Below the pieces are notes generated by a model. It saw only the letters and a program-made list of their open reading frames with translations. It was not told where the DNA came from and did no database searches. From the NCBI GenBank assembly GCA_017506175.1, contig JAFVNW010000002.1, forward strand, positions 29,685 to 93,684: 64,000 bases of DNA, read 5' to 3'. Source of the DNA: Bacteroidales bacterium. GTDB taxonomy: Bacteria > Bacteroidota > Bacteroidia > Bacteroidales > WCHB1-69. Of the stretch, positions 52,554 through 62,079 are shown one piece after another. The translations under genes and the position numbers were made by a program. Positions within the stretch are counted from its first letter, which is position 1. Each line of letters begins with the position of its first letter.

Positions 52554-53127
52554 CCAGACCGTTCAAATCCATTTCGTCATAGCTGTCGTCAAAGCCGTCA
52601 TTGTCGTCTTCGTCCTCGTCTTCCAATTTGAAATCGTCATCGGGATTTGGCAGCACTACGTTTTTCAGCTCCTTGGGCATCTCTTTCACGCTGTGAGTGC
52701 AGCGTGGATATTCAACTCCCTCTTCGGCCGGCAGCACTTTCAGCAATTCAATGTAGAAAACTTTCGGGTTGAGAAAGTCATACTCGTAAATGATGTGTTG
52801 GTGTGGGTCGGAGATGAAGTCTTTCAATAAAGAGTCTTTCATCACGAAGATGGGCAGTTTGGAGCGGAGGGAGTAGGAATCTTCGTCCTCGTATTCCGGC
52901 TCCTCCTTCTCGCTGTCGTCGCCCATGTCCATCAGGGAGATTTCCTTTTGCTTGTTCCATTTGGAATCGCAGAGGAAGAACGATGCCAACTCGTTGCCTT
53001 TCAATCCGATAGATGAGAAAAGGATTTTGTGGAAGTTTTCAAAGTTGTCGTTAGAGAGAATTTCGATGTCGCGTACGAAATCTTCCACTTCGTCATAATA
53101 AACCCGAAATTTGTAATAGTGCTTCAT
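52537..53127 (-). CDS. pRiA4b ORF-3-like protein with acidic tail
   Basis: 196 residues. MKHYYKFRVYYDEVEDFVRDIEILSNDNFENFHKILFSSIG matches the start of the plasmid pRiA4b ORF-3-like fold ('..f.i.l......wR.i.i....f..lh..i..a.g'), followed by ASFFLCDSKWNKQKE and HIIYEYDF LNPKVFYIELL. The tail (about 165-196) is strongly acidic (LEDEDEDDNDGFDDSYDEM). The fold is often coupled to transposon or nucleic-acid functions, but none is shown here. Co-transcribed with miaA. Confidence 0.7.
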   Translation of the reverse strand: MKHYYKFRVYYDEVEDFVRDIEILSNDNFENFHKILFSSIGLKGNELASFFLCDSKWNKQKEISLMDMGDDSEKEEPEYEDEDSYSLRSKLPIFVMKDSLLKDFISDPHQHIIYEYDFLNPKVFYIELLKVLPAEEGVEYPRCTHSVKEMPKELKNVVLPNPDDDFKLEDEDEDDNDGFDDSYDEMDLNGLDEFNI

Positions 53128-53217
53128 AGCTTTGGTTAATGGTCGATTATTATTTAGTGAACTGAACGGGTGAGCGGTGACCGCATCGGATTGAGGTTCA
53201 CCGCTTACACATCACTG

Positions 53218-53925
53218 TTACTCCATATTGGTGAACACGTTGGTGACGTCTTCGTCTTCTTCGATTTTTTCAAGGAGCTTTTCGATTTCCTCGCGTTGTT
53301 CGTCGGTGACGGATTTCATCACGTTGGGGATACGTTCGAACTTGAAGCTCTTGATTTCGTATTTGTTGTCTTCCAGATATTTCTGGATGGGGCCGAAGGC
53401 AGAGAACTCGGCCATCACGATCACTTCCTCTTCGTCGGCATCGATTTCAGCGTCGAAGTCCATCATGGCGAGTTCGAATTCCTCGAGGTCGAGGTTGGGG
53501 GTGCGGACGACGGTGAAGATGCTCTTGTGGTCGAAGATGAAGTCGTGCATGTTGGAGTTGCCGAGGGTGCCGCCGAGCTTGTTGAAGTAGCTGCGGAGGT
53601 TGGCGACGGTGCGCTGATTGTTGTCGGTGGCGGTTTCAATCACCACGGCGACGCCGTACGGGGCGGTGCCGGCGAAGAGCACTTCCTTGTAGTCGGAGGT
53701 GTCCTTTTCGAAAGCACGCTTGATGGCTCTATCGACATTGTCCTTGGGCATGTTTTCGGAACGCGCGTTCTGGATGAGCAGACGCAGTTTGGCGTTGGCG
53801 TTCGGGTCGGGGCCACCGGCCTTGGCTGCCATCGTGATTTCCTTTCCTAAACGTGTGAAAGTGCGGGCCATGTTGCCCCATCTCTTGAATTTTCTTGCTT
53901 TTCTATATTCAAATGCTCTTCCCAT
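53218..53925 (-). CDS. yebC: YebC/PmpR-family DNA-binding protein
   Basis: 235 residues. WGNMARTFTRLGKEITMAAKAGGPDPNANAKLRLLIQNARSENMPKDNVDRAIKRA is the N-terminal YebC domain; the three-domain fold ends in acidic helices (EEIEKLLEKIEEDEDVTNVFTNME). YebC proteins act as transcription regulators and, in recent reports, as translation factors at polyproline stretches. The start MGRAFEYRKARKFKRW is typical for Bacteroidota rather than MAGHSKW. Confidence 0.93.
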   Translation of the reverse strand: MGRAFEYRKARKFKRWGNMARTFTRLGKEITMAAKAGGPDPNANAKLRLLIQNARSENMPKDNVDRAIKRAFEKDTSDYKEVLFAGTAPYGVAVVIETATDNNQRTVANLRSYFNKLGGTLGNSNMHDFIFDHKSIFTVVRTPNLDLEEFELAMMDFDAEIDADEEEVIVMAEFSAFGPIQKYLEDNKYEIKSFKFERIPNVMKSVTDEQREEIEKLLEKIEEDEDVTNVFTNME

Positions 53926-53960
53926 TGTGTGAAATTTAATAGGTACTAAAAAAACGGGTG

Positions 53961-53968
53961 CAAAGTTA
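53961..53968 (-). promoter_or_regulatory. Promoter -7 box of yebC
   Basis: TAACTTTG on the minus strand, 35 bases before the start at 53925. Confidence 0.65.
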
Positions 53969-54029
53969 CGAAAAAATTTTTTACGCTATGTGCATTTTTT
54001 TTGTTCGATTCCGCCGCGGGGCCGAATCC

Positions 54030-57000
54030 CTACCTCAGGAGTGTAACATTCCCTTTCTTGAAGAACTGCTTCTGCCCCATGCAGGTGACTTCGAGGTAAT
54101 AGTCGTAAACACCCGGTTCGCACGGCTCTCCGCGGAAAATCCCGTTCCATCCGTCTGCCAGAGAAGTGGTGCTGAACACCTTCTCGCCCCAACGGTCAAA
54201 AACCTCGAATTTCACACTTGTGATTACTTCACCGCGCACATAAAGCACGTCGTTCTTGCCGTCGCCATTCGGAGAAAAGGCATTGGGAACAAACACATAC
54301 GGCTCTTCGCAAATCACGTCACGCACGAAAATATGCACTGTGTCCGTCTTCCTGCACCCGTACTCATCCGTTACAACGATTACATAATCCGTTGTGCTTA
54401 AAGGTGTCGCATCGGTCACTGGCTCGTTCGGTTTCGCTACGCTGCCCGACGGATTCCACTGATAGCTGAAATCATCGCCCAAGTCAGTGGAAAACAGATG
54501 CGTGGTCTCACCGGCATACAGCGTATCAACATCTGTCCAAGCCTCCACCTCCTGATTGAATAGCGAGGAGTCGGTCAGCACAATCTCCAGTGTTGTCGTG
54601 CAGTTGTTCCTATCTGTCACGGTCACGGAGTATGTACCGGCGCAAAGTTCGCCAATCTGCGCTTGCGTAGAGGCATTGTTCCATGCATATCGGTAGGGAA
54701 TTGTACCGCCCTGCGTATTCAATCTGATTTCGCCGCGGCATACTTCGGGGCATGGAGGTGAAACGTGTGTTTCCGCCACCTCCAACAGGGCTGGTTGCAA
54801 AATCACGATGGTTGTATCAACGCGACAATCATTGGCATCTACCACCGAAATAGTGTAACTTCCGGGGGCGAGGTTTTCCAAAGGCATCGCCACCACCGTA
54901 TTGTTTAAATAGTAGGTATAGGGCTGTTCGCCGCCCACCATCACCACTTGTAAACTTCCGTTCAGGTCGCCATAGCAACTGGGTGAGATGGGAAAGATGT
55001 GCAGGAATTCCAATGCATCGCGCTCTTCAATCTGAAAATAAAGCTGATAGGTGCAGCCATTTTCAATACTGACGGTGGCGAAATAGTTGCCAGCACACAA
55101 GCCGGTTAGGGTGTCTGAATCCAGGCTCTCGTCCTGATTCCAGATAATCTGGTGGTCAAATCCATTGAAATTGGGGGAGAGATAGATGGCGCCGTCGCAA
55201 TTCCCGGTACATGAAATCTGCGAAATCTGATAGGGAAGGGAGTAGGCGGTGTCTTCTATTTCAAAGATGGCGGAGATGGGGCAATGATGGGCGTCTTCCA
55301 CCCTCACCGTATAGATGCCGGCACACAGGTTGGAGAGGTTGCTGCCGGTAGCGCCGTGCAGCCACGAGTAGGTGTAGGGGGCCGTACCCCCGTTGGCCTG
55401 CACCTGCAAAATGCCATCGCAAAGTTGGTCGCAAGCTACGTTTTGAGAATTCAAAAGTGCGATGTTGAGGGGAGCGGGCTCGCTAACTGTCAGTGAGTCA
55501 ATGCCCTTACAGCCAGTATTGTCGGTGACGGTCACCGTGTATGTCCCGGCGTGCAGTTGCGTGGTCGTGGATGAGGTGGCACCATTCGACCAATTGTAGA
55601 AATAGGGTTCTTCGCCGCCGCTCACGTTGAGTGTGATGCTGCCGTCGTGGCTTCCGTTGCAGAGGGCATCGGTAACGATTGGATTGGATTGGTAACGTTT
55701 GATTTGCACGGGAATCTGCAAGGAGGCGGTGCATCCATACTCATTCGTAGCCGTCACCGTGTAAGTGGTGTTTTCCAGCGGACGCACCCATGGAGAGTCG
55801 CTTTGTCCGCCTGCCACAATGCTCTCCGACGGAGACCACTGATAGGTGTATTCCCCTTGTTCCGCAATCACCGTAACAATCTGGAGGCTGTCTTCATAGC
55901 AAACCACGTAGTTGCCAGGTGTTTCTATGGAGAAATCGGAGACATATACGGTCACTTCGTCAACCGCTTCGCAGTATTCACCCACAACCCGTAGGTAGTA
56001 AGTCGTTGTTTGCGTTGGACTTACGAGAATCGAGGGGGAATTGATGTTCGGATTGATGTGTGAGGAGAAATCGGAGGTGAGCGACCAGTAATACTGTCGT
56101 CCGGGACTGGACGTGCTCGGTACGATGAGAGCGGAGGTGCCGAGGCAGATGGTGCGGTCTTCTCCGGCATCAACGGTCAGATTTTCCACGGTGACGGTTT
56201 GTGTAATGGTGTCAATGCAAACGCCGTCGGTAATGAAGAGCATATAGGTAGTGGTGGCGGTTGGATCTGCAATAGGGTTGGAAATGAATGGGTTGCTCAA
56301 ACCGTTTTGAGGCCACCACTCGTAAGAAATATCAGGGTTGCCCGATGGGGCGATGCCAATCTGTACAAAATCGCCGTTGCATATTCCCGCATTGGCCAAA
56401 GTAGAGTTGGAGTTGGAAAGTACCACGAGCTGACGGGTGAGTGTATCGGAGAAGTTGCAGCTTCCCACATCCTGCGCCACGAGTGTAATGGTGTAAGTTC
56501 CTGATTCTGAGTAATAGTGGAATGGGTTTTCTTGTGTGGAAGTGGTTCCGTCGCCGAAGTCCCAGAAGAATTGAGTGGAGTCGCTGATGCGCTGCGAGGT
56601 GTTTTGGAACTCAAGCGAGAGTGGCGCGCAAACCGTGTTGGGAATGTTGAAATCGGCCACGACGGCGGGAAGGTTGAAGTCAAACTTGATGACGCCGATG
56701 TTGCAGTTGGAACTGTTGTTCACCTCCGACCATGCGCCTGGAGTGGTGGGGAAATCATCGTAGCCGCCACAGCCCGAACATACCGCCTGATAAATCCGCC
56801 CGTGATTATCGAATCGGCTGGTGCCGCCGTCCACGTGTTCACGTGCATTCGGACTGCCGAAATAGGTCGCATACACCAATTGCGAAGCATCATCGCTGAT
56901 ACATATAAAATAGTAATCGTTGTTGTCGGTCGTCATCTGGAAAGCGTCGCTGGTGATGGGGAGGCCGGCCGTTCCGCCTAAGCCGCCGTTGGTGATGGGA

Positions 57001-58934
57001 CTTCCCCAGCCCGACATATAGATGTTGTTGCACAAATCCACTAAAAGAGCGGTGGGAGAAATGTCCAAACCGCCATTGCCAGTGCCAAAGGCGGTGGACC
57101 AGATGACCGAATCCAACGTGGGGGTCAGCTTTGTCAGAAACTGACCGCCGCTGGTCACGTACCATCCCGCATTTTGAATCCAAGCGTTACCGGTGGCATT
57201 GGTCTGCCCGAAAAGATGAGGGTTGTCGTAACGGTCTTTCTTCACCAAATAGGTCTGGTCGTATCCCTCCTTGCCCAAGTAGCTGGCTTGCAGCAGTTGG
57301 TTGCCGTTTGGACTTACGTGCAGGATGAAACCGTCGTTGGCTCCCCCTCCGTAGGTCGGTTGAACAGCGGTAGGGGAGGTTTCCAAGTCGGCGGACGTGG
57401 TTCCCCCGCATACGTAAAGGCTGTTGTCGGAAGCAAGTACCAGGCTGTAAGCGGCATCGTCGCCTGTGCCGCCGAGGTAGCTTCCCCAGATCAAATGTGC
57501 CAAATCGTGACTGAATTTGAACAAAACGCCGTCTTGGTTGCCGCCATTGAAAACATTGTTAAAGGTGTTGAAAGTGGCAGGAAAGTCGTGCGACTGCGTA
57601 CAACTCGCCACATAGACATTACTCTGCTCATCGATGATGATTTCCCCGCGCACTTCGTCGGCATAGTTCTTGCGCAAAGTGCTGACGGTGTTCAGTCCGT
57701 CGTTGCTCGTTCCCCCGATATAGGTGCTGGCCAGCAGTTGGGTTCCAGCATCGTTGAATTTAGCGATGATAATGTCGGACCCATCATCGAAATGCACGGT
57801 TGAAGTAAGCGTGTAATTGGTGCCGCCATTGAACGTGGTGTCAAAGGCATCTTCCGTACAGGGAAAGTCGGCGGAACTGGTGGTACCGAGTACATAGAGT
57901 TCGTCATTGTCGTTAACTATCAGGCTGTGAGGGACTTCCGTTCCGCTTCCACCCAAATAGGTACTGAAATGGAGGAAACTGCCGCCCGTGTCGAATTTGG
58001 AGATGGCGATGTCGGTGCTGCCTCCAGCAAAATCGACCTGAAAACTGCCGGTGACTGTCGGGTAGCCGACACCGAAAATGTTGCCGCCGGAGTAGAGATT
58101 CCCCTCCTTGTCGTAAGTGGCGGAATAGCCCCAGTTGTCGGCGGTGGAGCCGGAATAGGAGGAAAAAATCAGAACAGGGTCGATAATGAGCGGCAGCGAA
58201 GGGTCGTACGCGCCGACCTCAAAAGTGAGCTGATGTCGGTTGACCTTGTAAGCGCATTCCACAGGCCGCCGTCTGCCGTGCTTGTCTGTCTGATAGGCAA
58301 TGGGTTTCAATTCCAAAATCTGCATGACAGCAGTGGTGATTACCAAGTCGCCTTTGACAACGGACAGGCTTTGAACGCCTTCGTAGTCCAACGTGATTTG
58401 GTCGGGAGATGCGCCCGGTGCCACCGTGAACTCATATTTCAGATGGAAATCCTCCTGCGTGAGCAGCAAGTCAATCCCTTGATACAGGTTTTTATAGGCA
58501 ACTTCATGAAAAACAGGAACATGGGTCGCCCATCTTTGGGAATCTTTTCCTAGATAATAGTTATGGTAACTCTGGATTTTGTCCTGTCCGACCACTTCGG
58601 CTTGTGGGTTGGCATGGGTGAAATGAATCTTGTAAGCGGCCGCGTTGATGATGCCGTTGGTGGCGTGCGCGGGGTCGAACTTGCCGGCGTAAAACGCCTC
58701 CAGCTGAAGCGGATCCAAAATCACGAAAGTGAAGCAGCCCTTTTCGGCGAAGACCGCGCCGCCATGCAGCGCCGCCTTGAACAGCACCTGAGGCTCCCAC
58801 TGGTTGCAATTCTTCACGAACTCCACATTCTTCACCGTCACCGAATCTCGGTGATGTGCCCAAACCCCATTCACCCATGCACATAACACAATGGTTATGA
58901 GTATTTTAAGGATGAAATGCTTTTGTTTGGACAT
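54030..58934 (-). CDS. Giant surface protein: SBBP/PKD/SprB repeats, T9SS type B
   Basis: 1634 residues, exported by Sec (signal KHFILKILITIVLCAWVNGVWA) and T9SS. About 30-260: DUF7948-like domain (NCNQWEPQVLFKAALHGGAVF, LVTTAVMQ... PLIIDPVLIFSSYSG). About 260-760: SBBP beta-propeller repeats (SSADFPCTEDAFDTTFNGG, YIGGTSNDGL, YLGGTGDDAAYSLVLASDNSLYVCGGT). About 770-840: PKD domain (FFWDFGDGTTSTQENPFHYYSESGTYTI). About 1060-1490: SprB-type repeats (DALCNGSHDGSITLNVSGG EEPYFYNWSNGA, AGTYTVTVTDNTGC). C-terminus: gliding-motility domain FVPNAFSPNGDGKNDVLYVRG, DRWGEKVFS, GVYDYYLE. Likely an adhesin. No glycine-rich tail. Confidence 0.9.
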   Translation of the reverse strand: MSKQKHFILKILITIVLCAWVNGVWAHHRDSVTVKNVEFVKNCNQWEPQVLFKAALHGGAVFAEKGCFTFVILDPLQLEAFYAGKFDPAHATNGIINAAAYKIHFTHANPQAEVVGQDKIQSYHNYYLGKDSQRWATHVPVFHEVAYKNLYQGIDLLLTQEDFHLKYEFTVAPGASPDQITLDYEGVQSLSVVKGDLVITTAVMQILELKPIAYQTDKHGRRRPVECAYKVNRHQLTFEVGAYDPSLPLIIDPVLIFSSYSGSTADNWGYSATYDKEGNLYSGGNIFGVGYPTVTGSFQVDFAGGSTDIAISKFDTGGSFLHFSTYLGGSGTEVPHSLIVNDNDELYVLGTTSSADFPCTEDAFDTTFNGGTNYTLTSTVHFDDGSDIIIAKFNDAGTQLLASTYIGGTSNDGLNTVSTLRKNYADEVRGEIIIDEQSNVYVASCTQSHDFPATFNTFNNVFNGGNQDGVLFKFSHDLAHLIWGSYLGGTGDDAAYSLVLASDNSLYVCGGTTSADLETSPTAVQPTYGGGANDGFILHVSPNGNQLLQASYLGKEGYDQTYLVKKDRYDNPHLFGQTNATGNAWIQNAGWYVTSGGQFLTKLTPTLDSVIWSTAFGTGNGGLDISPTALLVDLCNNIYMSGWGSPITNGGLGGTAGLPITSDAFQMTTDNNDYYFICISDDASQLVYATYFGSPNAREHVDGGTSRFDNHGRIYQAVCSGCGGYDDFPTTPGAWSEVNNSSNCNIGVIKFDFNLPAVVADFNIPNTVCAPLSLEFQNTSQRISDSTQFFWDFGDGTTSTQENPFHYYSESGTYTITLVAQDVGSCNFSDTLTRQLVVLSNSNSTLANAGICNGDFVQIGIAPSGNPDISYEWWPQNGLSNPFISNPIADPTATTTYMLFITDGVCIDTITQTVTVENLTVDAGEDRTICLGTSALIVPSTSSPGRQYYWSLTSDFSSHINPNINSPSILVSPTQTTTYYLRVVGEYCEAVDEVTVYVSDFSIETPGNYVVCYEDSLQIVTVIAEQGEYTYQWSPSESIVAGGQSDSPWVRPLENTTYTVTATNEYGCTASLQIPVQIKRYQSNPIVTDALCNGSHDGSITLNVSGGEEPYFYNWSNGATSSTTTQLHAGTYTVTVTDNTGCKGIDSLTVSEPAPLNIALLNSQNVACDQLCDGILQVQANGGTAPYTYSWLHGATGSNLSNLCAGIYTVRVEDAHHCPISAIFEIEDTAYSLPYQISQISCTGNCDGAIYLSPNFNGFDHQIIWNQDESLDSDTLTGLCAGNYFATVSIENGCTYQLYFQIEERDALEFLHIFPISPSCYGDLNGSLQVVMVGGEQPYTYYLNNTVVAMPLENLAPGSYTISVVDANDCRVDTTIVILQPALLEVAETHVSPPCPEVCRGEIRLNTQGGTIPYRYAWNNASTQAQIGELCAGTYSVTVTDRNNCTTTLEIVLTDSSLFNQEVEAWTDVDTLYAGETTHLFSTDLGDDFSYQWNPSGSVAKPNEPVTDATPLSTTDYVIVVTDEYGCRKTDTVHIFVRDVICEEPYVFVPNAFSPNGDGKNDVLYVRGEVITSVKFEVFDRWGEKVFSTTSLADGWNGIFRGEPCEPGVYDYYLEVTCMGQKQFFKKGNVTLLR

Positions 58935-58990
58935 AGGGGTATAATTGGGAGGGAGAAGCTATGAACTAGTCTTCCCCCCATCATGATTCA

Positions 58991-61081
58991 TTATTCAACA
59001 ATCACCTTCTCCACGGTAGTTCCTTCAGCAGTTTGGATGCGCAGGAAGTAGATGCCGGTGGCGTAGTTGCTGACATTGATGCTTTTGCTGAAGAGTCCTC
59101 CTTCGTGCGGATAGCTTTGGCTCATCAGCATTTTCCCGTTCATATCCACCAGCTGGCAGCGGATATCGCCGGCATGGTCGTTGACAAATTCCACATTCAG
59201 CTGATCGTTGGCTGGATTCGGATAGATGTTCAGATTGGAAAGTCCGGCGTAATCATTGACGGCGGTGACTGTCTGGCAAGTCATCCTGAAACCGCCATCT
59301 ACGTCCCAGTTGTCGGCCACAAAGAGGATTCTGCCCTTGCCGAAATTGCACGTTTCAACAGAGCTCGGCCAGTTGTTGGCATCAAAACGCTTGTAGAGTT
59401 TGGGAGGATTGGTGGTTGAATTATAGACCTCCACGTAATCGCCGCTGCCCAGTTCGTAGTCGGCGAAGCTGAGATAGAAATGGTGCATATTGGGGGTGGT
59501 GATGTTCCATTCGCAAATGGTATTGTTGCGGTAGGGGGCATCGCCACTGCCGTCTTCAATAACTGTGACGCCATCGGTGGTGACATTGACAGAATTGCTG
59601 CAGTAGGGGGTTGCGGTTTGAGCCGTGAAGCTGATTTGGAACCCCGAATACTCATTCTGGGCATCGGAGGTGAAGGTCACCAGAACGCTATCGGCAATGA
59701 CGGTCACATCGGGGGGGATATTGTTGCCGGCGATTTGCAGGGCAAGGCCTGACTGTTCCGTCGGACCATTGTAAATATTCACGAAATCGGCACCAGCTTC
59801 GGTGTTAAGTCTGTCAAAGTGAAGCACATACTTGCTGGCTTCGGGGGCAGCGAGCATCCACGAGCAGTCGGAGTTGGGGGAGTAGTTGGCGGTGGGCAGG
59901 CCGGAGTTGAAGCGGCCGGTGGAAGCATCGATGCGGGTGAAACCGGTGCAAGGAGTGGGGGCGTCTTGCCCCGGGAAGCAGCTGCGGATGATGTCGGCAT
60001 CGTAGATGTAGCCGTTCATGTCGCTGGGATTGTTGTCGGAAATGGTGAAGTAGCCGTCGCTGGCACCGCCCCATCCCCAGTTTACGTGGAACAGGCTCTG
60101 GTCGTCGTAGCCGTCAACCACGAAAGCGTGGCCGCCCTGACCATCGTTGGCGGAATAGTAGAGGGGCCGGCGCAGGTCCAATTCGGATTTCAGCACGTTG
60201 TGCCATTGCTGGATGGAGTCCATGTCGAACAAGGCACGCGGGCAGAGCCATGCGCTGGCATCGTATTTGAAGAAGCTCTTCAAGGCATCGACGGCCTCCA
60301 CGCTGTTGGCACCTGAACCAGACGGCGTGTACCCCATCTGAACGGAAACGCCACTGTGATAGAGCAGTTTCGCCATTTCGTTGGCGTAATTGGTGGGGTT
60401 GTTCGGCATTGCGGTGAAATTGTAGGTCTGATCGCGGAAATAGATGGTAATGCGATCGTAATTGCCCGGTACATACGAAGTTCCGCTCCTTCCCTTGTAG
60501 GGATGGCTATAGTAGTTCATTACCTGCGACATGGCGGTGGCCACACAACCCGTGACGCAACGGGTGCGCCAGTTTTCATCGTACGGACAATAGGTGTCGA
60601 AAAATCTCATCTGATTCCATTTGGAAGTCACCAGCGGTTCCACCACCACGGCGCGCGTCGGCTTGGGGGAAAAGTCTTGTGCAGCCCAATAATGCCATCT
60701 TTCAGGCACATTGCTACGGAAGTCCTTACCCTTGCTTTCGCAATCGAAAATCCAGTGGGCGTAGGCATCCATCGCAAAGTCAAAACCCGGATTGCTCGTG
60801 TAGAAACTTTCAAAAGAATAGGCAACAATGGGCTCGAATCGGTCGGAGGCCGAAACAACGACAAAACCGCTGTTCCCAATTGTAAAAATGTGATATACAG
60901 GTATTTGATTGAAATACTCCGTCTTGTAAAAGTTCATCTCGCCGGGAATGTCGGCCCCGTTCGCACCTTTATAGGTCAGAAAATTCTTGCAGACGAGCGT
61001 TGCATTTTCCTTTGAAACAGGGGCGGCTACTGCCATTGTAATCATCAGCAATGCCGTAAAAAGTAATGTAATCTTCTTCAT
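58991..61081 (-). CDS. C10-family cysteine protease with CUB domains, T9SS type A
   Basis: 696 residues from MKKITLLFTALLMITMAVA (signal peptide); 35 upstream in-frame residues lie before the promoter at 61115. Streptopain-type propeptide about 20-140; protease domain with Cys in RCVTGCVATAMSQVMNYYSHP (about 180) and His in GQGGHAFVVDGYDDQSLFHVNWGWGG (about 320). Two CUB-like regions follow (FNSGLPTANYSPNSDCSWMLAAPE..., YCSNSVNVTTDGVTVIED...), then the type A sorting domain NLNIYPNPANDQLNVEFV...YATGIYFLRI. Homologues are interpain/streptopain-like virulence or nutrient proteases. Divergent from the EEP gene. Confidence 0.92.
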   Translation of the reverse strand: MKKITLLFTALLMITMAVAAPVSKENATLVCKNFLTYKGANGADIPGEMNFYKTEYFNQIPVYHIFTIGNSGFVVVSASDRFEPIVAYSFESFYTSNPGFDFAMDAYAHWIFDCESKGKDFRSNVPERWHYWAAQDFSPKPTRAVVVEPLVTSKWNQMRFFDTYCPYDENWRTRCVTGCVATAMSQVMNYYSHPYKGRSGTSYVPGNYDRITIYFRDQTYNFTAMPNNPTNYANEMAKLLYHSGVSVQMGYTPSGSGANSVEAVDALKSFFKYDASAWLCPRALFDMDSIQQWHNVLKSELDLRRPLYYSANDGQGGHAFVVDGYDDQSLFHVNWGWGGASDGYFTISDNNPSDMNGYIYDADIIRSCFPGQDAPTPCTGFTRIDASTGRFNSGLPTANYSPNSDCSWMLAAPEASKYVLHFDRLNTEAGADFVNIYNGPTEQSGLALQIAGNNIPPDVTVIADSVLVTFTSDAQNEYSGFQISFTAQTATPYCSNSVNVTTDGVTVIEDGSGDAPYRNNTICEWNITTPNMHHFYLSFADYELGSGDYVEVYNSTTNPPKLYKRFDANNWPSSVETCNFGKGRILFVADNWDVDGGFRMTCQTVTAVNDYAGLSNLNIYPNPANDQLNVEFVNDHAGDIRCQLVDMNGKMLMSQSYPHEGGLFSKSINVSNYATGIYFLRIQTAEGTTVEKVIVE

Positions 61082-61114
61082 TTGTATATGAATTGATGAA
61101 TTAAAAAATCGGAG

Positions 61115-61122
61115 CAAAAGTA
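61115..61122 (-). promoter_or_regulatory. Promoter -7 box of the C10 protease; fixes its start
   Basis: TACTTTTG on the minus strand, 33 bases before the start at 61081; an upstream in-frame start at 61186 lies before it. Confidence 0.7.
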
Positions 61123-61235
61123 CAATTTTTTTCTGAAAATATCCAATACTTCGTGGAATGCCAAAGAATAGAATTGTAGGGTACAAAACAATTATTTTCC
61201 TTCCATACGTTATATAAATCAGAAAAATTCATACC

Positions 61236-62072
61236 ATGAAACATTTATACAAAATATTGTTACTCTTTGTGTTGTGCGGATTTTGTTTAGGTTCGCAGGC
61301 GCAGGATTTGAAAATCATCTCCTTCAATATCCGTTACAATTCGTGGGACAACATTGATGGCGAGAACGGCTGGCCGAACCGTAAGGGCGCTGTGGCGAAG
61401 ATGATTTTGGAAGAACATCCCGCCGCCATCGGGTTGCAGGAGGCGCTGATCGACCAGTTGCAGTATCTCGACACGGTGCTGACGCACTACCTCCGCATCG
61501 GGGTGGGGCGCGACGACGGCAAAGAGGCTGGTGAATTCATGGCCATCTATTATGATACCACCCGCCTCGAACTGCTCTCCCATCGCACCCGCTGGCTCAG
61601 CGAGACGCCCGACGTGCCGACCAAAGGCTGGGATGCCGCCTGCTACCGCACCGTCACCATCGCCTGTTTTCGTGACCGACAGAGCGAGAAAGAGTTCCAA
61701 TACCTCAACACGCACCTTGACCACGTGGGCCAAACCGCCCGCGCCGAAGGGGTGAAACTGATTGTTGGTTCGTTGAAAGAAAGTTCAATAGCTGACAATG
61801 TCCCCGTTATTGTGGGTGGTGATATGAACTCCACCATCGAGGACAAAATTTTCCAGAGTTTCTTCGTTGTGAACTTGAAACCCGCCCGCGAGCTGACGAA
61901 GAAAACCAGTCACGTGGACACCTACAACGCCTACGGCAAGGAAAAGAGTGCCTTAATTGACCACTTTTTTGTCCGTGATGTAAAGGTAAAGCAGTTCCGC
62001 ACGCTTGACGGCAACTACGGCGTTCCCTACATCTCCGACCACTATCCGATAGAGATAGTGATTGGGCTGTAG
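61236..62072 (+). CDS. Secreted endonuclease/exonuclease/phosphatase-family hydrolase
   Basis: 278 residues. Sec signal (HLYKILLLFVLCGFCLGSQAQ). EEP fold with IISFNIRYNSWDNIDGENGWPNRK, IGLQEALIDQL (catalytic Glu), NTHLDHVG, VIVGGDMNSTIED, ALIDHFFVRDV and YISDHYPIEIVI (catalytic His). No sorting tail, so periplasmic. The family includes nucleases, sphingomyelinase-like and inositol phosphatases; NIRYNSWDNIDGENGWPNRK is typical of Bacteroidota secreted members, substrate open. No consensus promoter box seen. Confidence 0.88.
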   Translation: MKHLYKILLLFVLCGFCLGSQAQDLKIISFNIRYNSWDNIDGENGWPNRKGAVAKMILEEHPAAIGLQEALIDQLQYLDTVLTHYLRIGVGRDDGKEAGEFMAIYYDTTRLELLSHRTRWLSETPDVPTKGWDAACYRTVTIACFRDRQSEKEFQYLNTHLDHVGQTARAEGVKLIVGSLKESSIADNVPVIVGGDMNSTIEDKIFQSFFVVNLKPARELTKKTSHVDTYNAYGKEKSALIDHFFVRDVKVKQFRTLDGNYGVPYISDHYPIEIVIGL

Positions 62073-62079
62073 GATTCGT

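Noticed and set aside
61082-61186. 35-residue N-terminal extension of the C10 protease
   Set aside because: Upstream of the promoter at 61115 and would mask the signal peptide.
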